Positions 12,660 to 14,587 of a DNA stretch of 14,587 bases are shown in pieces; the first letter of the stretch is position 1, and each line of letters opens with the position of its first letter. Under the pieces are notes generated by a model, which saw only the letters and a list, made by a program, of their open reading frames with translations, was not told the origin of the DNA and made no database searches. Source of the DNA: CAINVV01 sp031432175 (GTDB lineage: Bacteria > Bacteroidota > Bacteroidia > Bacteroidales > Prolixibacteraceae); assembly GCA_964358545.1 (NCBI GenBank), contig CAYHQN010000114.1:1-14587 (forward strand), in the 5' to 3' direction. Position numbers and translations under genes: made by a program.

Positions 12660-12704
12660 TTCGTCCAGAAACTGCTGCCCCCCGTTCGTGAAATTAGTCT
12701 AAAT
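12648..12704 (+). repeat. TTCGT-box repeats at the edge of the assembly gap
   Basis: AACCCGTTCGTGTAATTCGT, then CCCCGTTCGTGAAATTAGTC running straight into the N run. A repeat at this place is a likely reason why the assembly broke. Confidence 0.8.
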
Positions 12705-12804
12705 NNNNNNNNNNNNNNNNNNNNNNNNNNNNNNNNNNNNNNNNNNNNNNNNNNNNNNNNNNNNNNNNNNNNNNNNNNNNNNNNNNNNNNNNNNNNNNNN
12801 NNNN
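12705..12804. other. Scaffold gap, 100 N
   Basis: Exactly 100 N, a conventional placeholder for a gap of unknown length. Nothing can be said about gene order or distance across it. Confidence 0.99.
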
Positions 12805-12805
12805 A

Positions 12806-12979
12806 TACAATATCCCCGAAAGCTTTGGCAAAAAAGCCGAAGTCATTATACTGCCTTATCAGGAAGGAAAAAACATGACCCACCTTAATGAATCATTTTC
12901 CCTGATGAAAGCGCAGGAACAGATTGGATCCATACGTATGTTGAACGAACCAGAGGAAGACGCCTGGAATGATCTATAA
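12806..12979 (+). CDS. Antitoxin-like protein, 5'-partial at the gap
   Basis: The frame is open from the gap to TAA 12977-12979: YNIPESFGKKAEVIILPYQE, then MTHLNESFSLMKAQEQIGSI and a tail EEDAWNDL. The pattern (I)PE.FGKKxEVIxLP followed by a Trp-Asn-acidic tail is common in short Bacteroidota antitoxins encoded before PIN or ParE toxins. The N-terminus is lost in the gap. A short frame starting at ATG 12969 (MIYKGNISR, then stop) overlaps the end as a toxin gene would, but it breaks off after nine codons, so the partner seems lost. 12980-13045 holds nothing else I can name. Confidence 0.6.
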   Translation, partial: YNIPESFGKKAEVIILPYQEGKNMTHLNESFSLMKAQEQIGSIRMLNEPEEDAWNDL

Positions 12980-13045
12980 AGGAAATATATCCCGCTGACG
13001 CTGATAGTAATCCGTGACTTCATGAGACCCTAAGAAATAAAGCAC

Positions 13046-13219
13046 ATGAAAAAAGAACTCGTAATTGACACTATAAAAGAATTTCCACAAGATTTTGATC
13101 TTGATATTTTGTTCGAAAAATTAATCTTCATGGAGAAAGTTGAAAAAGGACTTTCACAATTAGAACAAGATAAAACCATACACCATAGTGAAGTTAAAGA
13201 GATCATTAGAAAATGGTGA
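13046..13219 (+). CDS. Short antitoxin of a ParE-type pair
   Basis: 57 residues: MKKELVIDTIKEFPQDFDLD, ILFEKLIFMEKVEKGLSQLE, then a tail ending SEVKEIIRKW. FxxEKLxFxEKVExGLxQ with a C-terminal helix is a common form of Bacteroidota antitoxins that precede ParE/RelE-type toxins. The TGA overlaps the ATG (13213) of a toxin frame. The antitoxin looks complete; the toxin is internally deleted. A domain with DNA-binding function is not evident at this length. Confidence 0.72.
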   Translation: MKKELVIDTIKEFPQDFDLDILFEKLIFMEKVEKGLSQLEQDKTIHHSEVKEIIRKW

Positions 13220-13293
13220 AAATCATTTGGACTGAATTGGCCATTGAGATGCGCGTTCATCATTCAGCGAGATTATTAAAAATAAAAAATTAA
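13213..13293 (+). pseudogene. ParE-type toxin, internally deleted
   Basis: 26 codons: MVKIIWTELAIE is a typical ParE start, MRVHHSARLLKIKN a typical ParE end (RVxHSARLL). The middle of about 65-70 residues is missing and the two ends are joined in frame near 13249. Overlaps the antitoxin stop codon in the usual way. Confidence 0.75.
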
Positions 13294-13302
13294 GCCCTCC
13301 CC

Positions 13303-13350
13303 ACAAATCATCCTCGACCCGTTCGTGAAATTCGTCCAAATTCGTGAAAT
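13303..13350 (+). repeat. TTCGT-box array repeat, forward copy
   Basis: AAATCATCCTCGACCCGTT followed by TTCGT boxes; ends 10 bp before the hicB start. Confidence 0.87.
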
Positions 13351-13359
13351 TATATTACC

Positions 13360-13575
13360 ATGCAAAAAACCCTAAAATACGTCATCCAAAAAGAGGGAAA
13401 GTATTATGTTTCTCAATGTTTGAATGTAGATGTGTCCAGCTTTGGTGAGACGGCGCAAGAATCGATAGCCAATTTAAATGAAGCCTTAGAGCTTTATTTC
13501 GAAGATAAAGAGGCTATTTATTCCATCACTCCTATTGACGAAACAATGATAGGTGAGACCAGGATACATGTCTAA
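13360..13575 (+). CDS. hicB: HicB family antitoxin
   Basis: 71 residues. Seen: the HicB partial RNase-H-like fold pattern with YVIQKEGKYYVSQCLNVDVS, SFGETAQESIANLNEALELY and FEDKE. Known: HicB binds and blocks the HicA RNase and can repress the hicAB promoter; short HicB proteins like this one lack a separate DNA-binding domain. It precedes a HicA gene whose ATG (13568) overlaps the hicB stop. The antitoxin is complete whereas HicA is interrupted. The 25 bp up to and including its ATG are identical to those before the export gene at 5741. Confidence 0.87.
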   Translation: MQKTLKYVIQKEGKYYVSQCLNVDVSSFGETAQESIANLNEALELYFEDKEAIYSITPIDETMIGETRIHV

Positions 13576-13873
13576 ACTATTCTCATCTGAACAAATTGTT
13601 AAAACCCTTTTAAAATTTGGGTTCAAATTCGTTTCATTCGTAAAAATATTTGTTAAAATATTGAATATCTGTAAGTACTCATGGAACTCGCAAATGCATT
13701 TTCATAGCCTTTTGTGGGATTAGCACTTGCTCGTTTCGCAAAGAGGCAGTCATCAAAAATATTCTAAAGATGGGCACACGGTCATTGTGCCCTCCCCAAG
13801 AAAAGAGATTCCTACAGGCACATTTCGTTCTATTGTTCGACAATCCGGACTTACCATTAATGACTTCCATTAA
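13568..13873 (+). pseudogene. hicA: HicA mRNA-interferase toxin interrupted by a 102-bp insertion
   Basis: The frame starts MSKLFSSEQIVKTLLKFGFK, then FVS, which is a HicA start. After about 102 bp the same frame continues VSQRGSHQKYSKDGHTVIV, PSPRKEIPTGTFRSIVRQSG and LTINDFH to TAA 13871-13873. The second part contains the catalytic His in RGSHQKY. Removing 102 bp restores a HicA of about 67 residues, the normal size. A TAG at 13721-13723 stops translation inside the insertion. Known: HicA has a dsRBD-like fold and cuts mRNA. Here the toxin is inactivated unless the insert is removed or read through. Confidence 0.85.
13636..13737. other. 102-bp insertion in hicA with 7-bp flanking direct repeat
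   Basis: The 7-mer TCGTTTC stands at 13629-13635 and again at 13731-13737, at the point where HicA is split. No ORF, no clear terminal inverted repeats, no resemblance to the other repeats in the window. Confidence 0.65.
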
Positions 13874-13875
13874 AC

Positions 13876-14025
13876 TTAGTAGCAAAACAAATCAATGGAG
13901 ATCCTGATCTTATTATCTTAATTTAAGGATCAACCTAAAATTCAAATTAATAAGATAATAAGATTCAGATTCAATCGTCTCCAATATTCTACTAAGATTA
14001 ATTTGAAAAAATAAGATTTAACAAA
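13876..14025. repeat. Intergenic hairpin element, complete copy
   Basis: Perfect 14-bp arms ATCTTATTATCTTA (13907-13920) and TAAGATAATAAGAT (13951-13964) with a 30-base loop, followed by CAGATTCAATCGTCTCC and TTCTACTAAGATTAA. Similar to 9196-9350. The interval 13874-14158 holds no gene, only this element and the next repeat. Confidence 0.8.
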
Positions 14026-14146
14026 TCATCATTAACCCGTTCGTGAAATTCGTTTTAAATTCGTGAAATTCGTTCCTTACTGGAATTCGTTTTAAATTCG
14101 TGAAATTCGTTCCTTACTGGAATTCGTTTAAATTCGTGTAATCTAT
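14026..14146 (+). repeat. TTCGT-box array repeat, long triple copy
   Basis: AAATCATCATTAACCCGTT followed by TTCGT boxes, with a roughly 37-bp segment (TTTTAAATTCGTGAAATTCG plus TTCCTTACTGGAATTCG) present twice in tandem (about 14053-14125). The longest array in the window. Confidence 0.9.
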
Positions 14147-14158
14147 ATTAACAAGCAA

Positions 14159-14452
14159 ATGCATACTATAAAATTAAAAATTGATGATCGGGTTTACGAT
14201 AAACTTATCCGACAATTAAGTGAATTTTCAAAAGATGAGGTTGAAATAGTGATGGACGAACCCAACTATGCTGAAATAAAAAAATACCTTGATGCGGAAT
14301 TAGATGATATTACAAGCGGTAATGCAAAGTTTCTTACGGTAAATGAAGCCGAACAACGACTGGAAAACCGGATCAGAAAGCATCATTGTCCCGTTCGTGA
14401 AATTCGTATCAGAAAAAATGCGCCTTTCAAAATCAGAAATTGCAATCATTAA
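14159..14452 (+). CDS. Putative antitoxin, 3' end replaced by a TTCGT-box repeat
   Basis: 97 residues as open frame. Seen: MHTIKLKIDDRVYDKLIRQL, SEFSKDEVEIVMDE, YLDAELDDITSGNAKFLTVN and EAEQRLENRIRKHH. This is a common Bacteroidota antitoxin pattern (coiled N-terminal part, then YLxxELDxIxSGxAxF...EAExRLE), whose members end soon after RLExxIxK. Everything after HHC is translated repeat plus the overlapping 5' end of an MNT gene, so the true C-terminus was probably at about residue 75 and the original stop and toxin were lost. It may still work as an antitoxin with an unnatural tail. Confidence 0.7.
   Translation: MHTIKLKIDDRVYDKLIRQLSEFSKDEVEIVMDEPNYAEIKKYLDAELDDITSGNAKFLTVNEAEQRLENRIRKHHCPVREIRIRKNAPFKIRNCNH
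14381..14410 (+). repeat. TTCGT-box repeat inside coding sequence
   Basis: CATCATTGTCCCGTTCGTG followed by AAATTCGTATC. It lies inside the open frame of the antitoxin and ends 7 bp before the MNT start at 14418. Confidence 0.85.
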
Positions 14453-14531
14453 ACAAGTCTCCGCTGAAGTATGGGGGAAGAAAATACCTATCTATTTGTT
14501 TGGATCAAGAACTGATGATTCAAACGTATAA
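14418..14531 (+). pseudogene. MNT-type nucleotidyltransferase, truncated
   Basis: 37 residues: MRLSKSEIAIIKQVSAEVWG, then IPIYLFGSRTDDSNV and stop. MRLxxSEIxxIK and LFGSRTDDS are the normal first part of MNT proteins, but the DxD motif that should follow (G-G-D-I-D-L) is missing. In another frame the sequence 14534-14578 reads LKFLFTFDQTEKDRLL, possibly the gene's 3' end, and ATG 14579 at the window edge would then start the HEPN partner. This suggests an internal deletion rather than a simple stop; the rest lies outside the window. Confidence 0.65.
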
Positions 14532-14587
14532 TTAAAATTTTTATTTACCTTTGATCAAACAGAAAAGGATAGATTGCTATGATTGAT

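Noticed and set aside
12575..12883. Minus-strand ORF of 102 residues across the N run
   Set aside because: One third of it is unknown residues over the gap and the rest is the antisense of DUF3990 and antitoxin sequence.
12980..13038. PIN or ParE toxin remnant between 12980 and 13038
   Set aside because: MIYKGNISR and, in another frame, LIVIRDFMRP look faintly like toxin ends, but they are too short to assign to a family.
13679..13885. Minus-strand ORF of 68 residues over hicA
   Set aside because: Antisense of the HicA C-terminal half and its insertion; the plus strand has clear HicA motifs.
1507..14410. TTCGT-box arrays as a CRISPR array
   Set aside because: The units are 9-10 bp with no unique spacers of constant length, and copies are scattered between genes; no cas genes.
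8187..14587. TA island as an integron cassette array
   Set aside because: TA cassettes between repeats are suggestive, but the repeat lacks the paired R-box/L-box symmetry of attC sites, lies before instead of after genes, and no integrase is in the window. Not excluded for the wider locus.

Overview
The window looks like a scaffold from a Bacteroidota genome, probably a Bacteroidales/Marinilabiliales-like member of a metagenome assembly. The evidence is two capsule-assembly Wzi-family proteins of the Bacteroidota type, a non-lipoprotein SLBB polysaccharide export protein, TAnnTTTG-type -7 promoter elements, start sites without obvious Shine-Dalgarno sequences, and many small toxin-antitoxin (TA) families typical of this phylum. 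A run of exactly 100 N (12705-12804) is a scaffold gap. I saw no tRNA, rRNA, CRISPR array, integrase or transposase.

Positions 1-3423 hold two tandem wzi paralogues, the first cut by the window edge. Both carry tandem repeats at the same place, just before the conserved ITLQQQ segment. The second also has seven perfect 8-bp units inside the reading frame, with a stop codon directly behind the array in both other frames, so it looks like a slippage-based on/off switch. From 3424 to 4201 there is no gene, only repeats: an inverted copy of the 9-bp minisatellite, REP-like palindromes, and a duplicated unit of about 200 bp that carries a GC-rich hairpin.

Positions 4202-5572 carry small accessory genes (a DUF2283 protein, an AbiEii-partner-like protein with an unknown fragment behind it, and a GxxExxY protein). 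At 5741-8146 lies the large SLBB/Wza-like export gene, which belongs functionally with the wzi genes: export and surface assembly of a capsule or exopolysaccharide.

Positions 8187-14587 are a dense, AT-richer TA island: AbiEii, MNT/HepT (three or four copies), YoeB/Txe, other small antitoxins, DUF3791/DUF3990, a ParD/ParE-like pair, HicB/HicA. Most antitoxin-type genes are open and full length. Nearly every partner toxin is broken: internally deleted, fused to another gene, truncated, frameshifted or interrupted. Only the YoeB-like toxin at 10375-10638 looks complete.

An array repeat built from TTCGT boxes 9-10 bp apart (core CCCGTTCGTGAAATTCGT) occurs in about 18 places. Forward copies usually end 8-20 bp before a start codon, and three inverted copies sit just after stop codons. 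In several places the repeat supplies the last or first codons of a gene, so it appears to be both a junction for rearrangement and part of the 5' region of many genes. The repeat/TA-relic mosaic and the repeat-bearing wzi genes are the most unusual things in the window. All family names come from recognition of motifs by eye; no database search was run.
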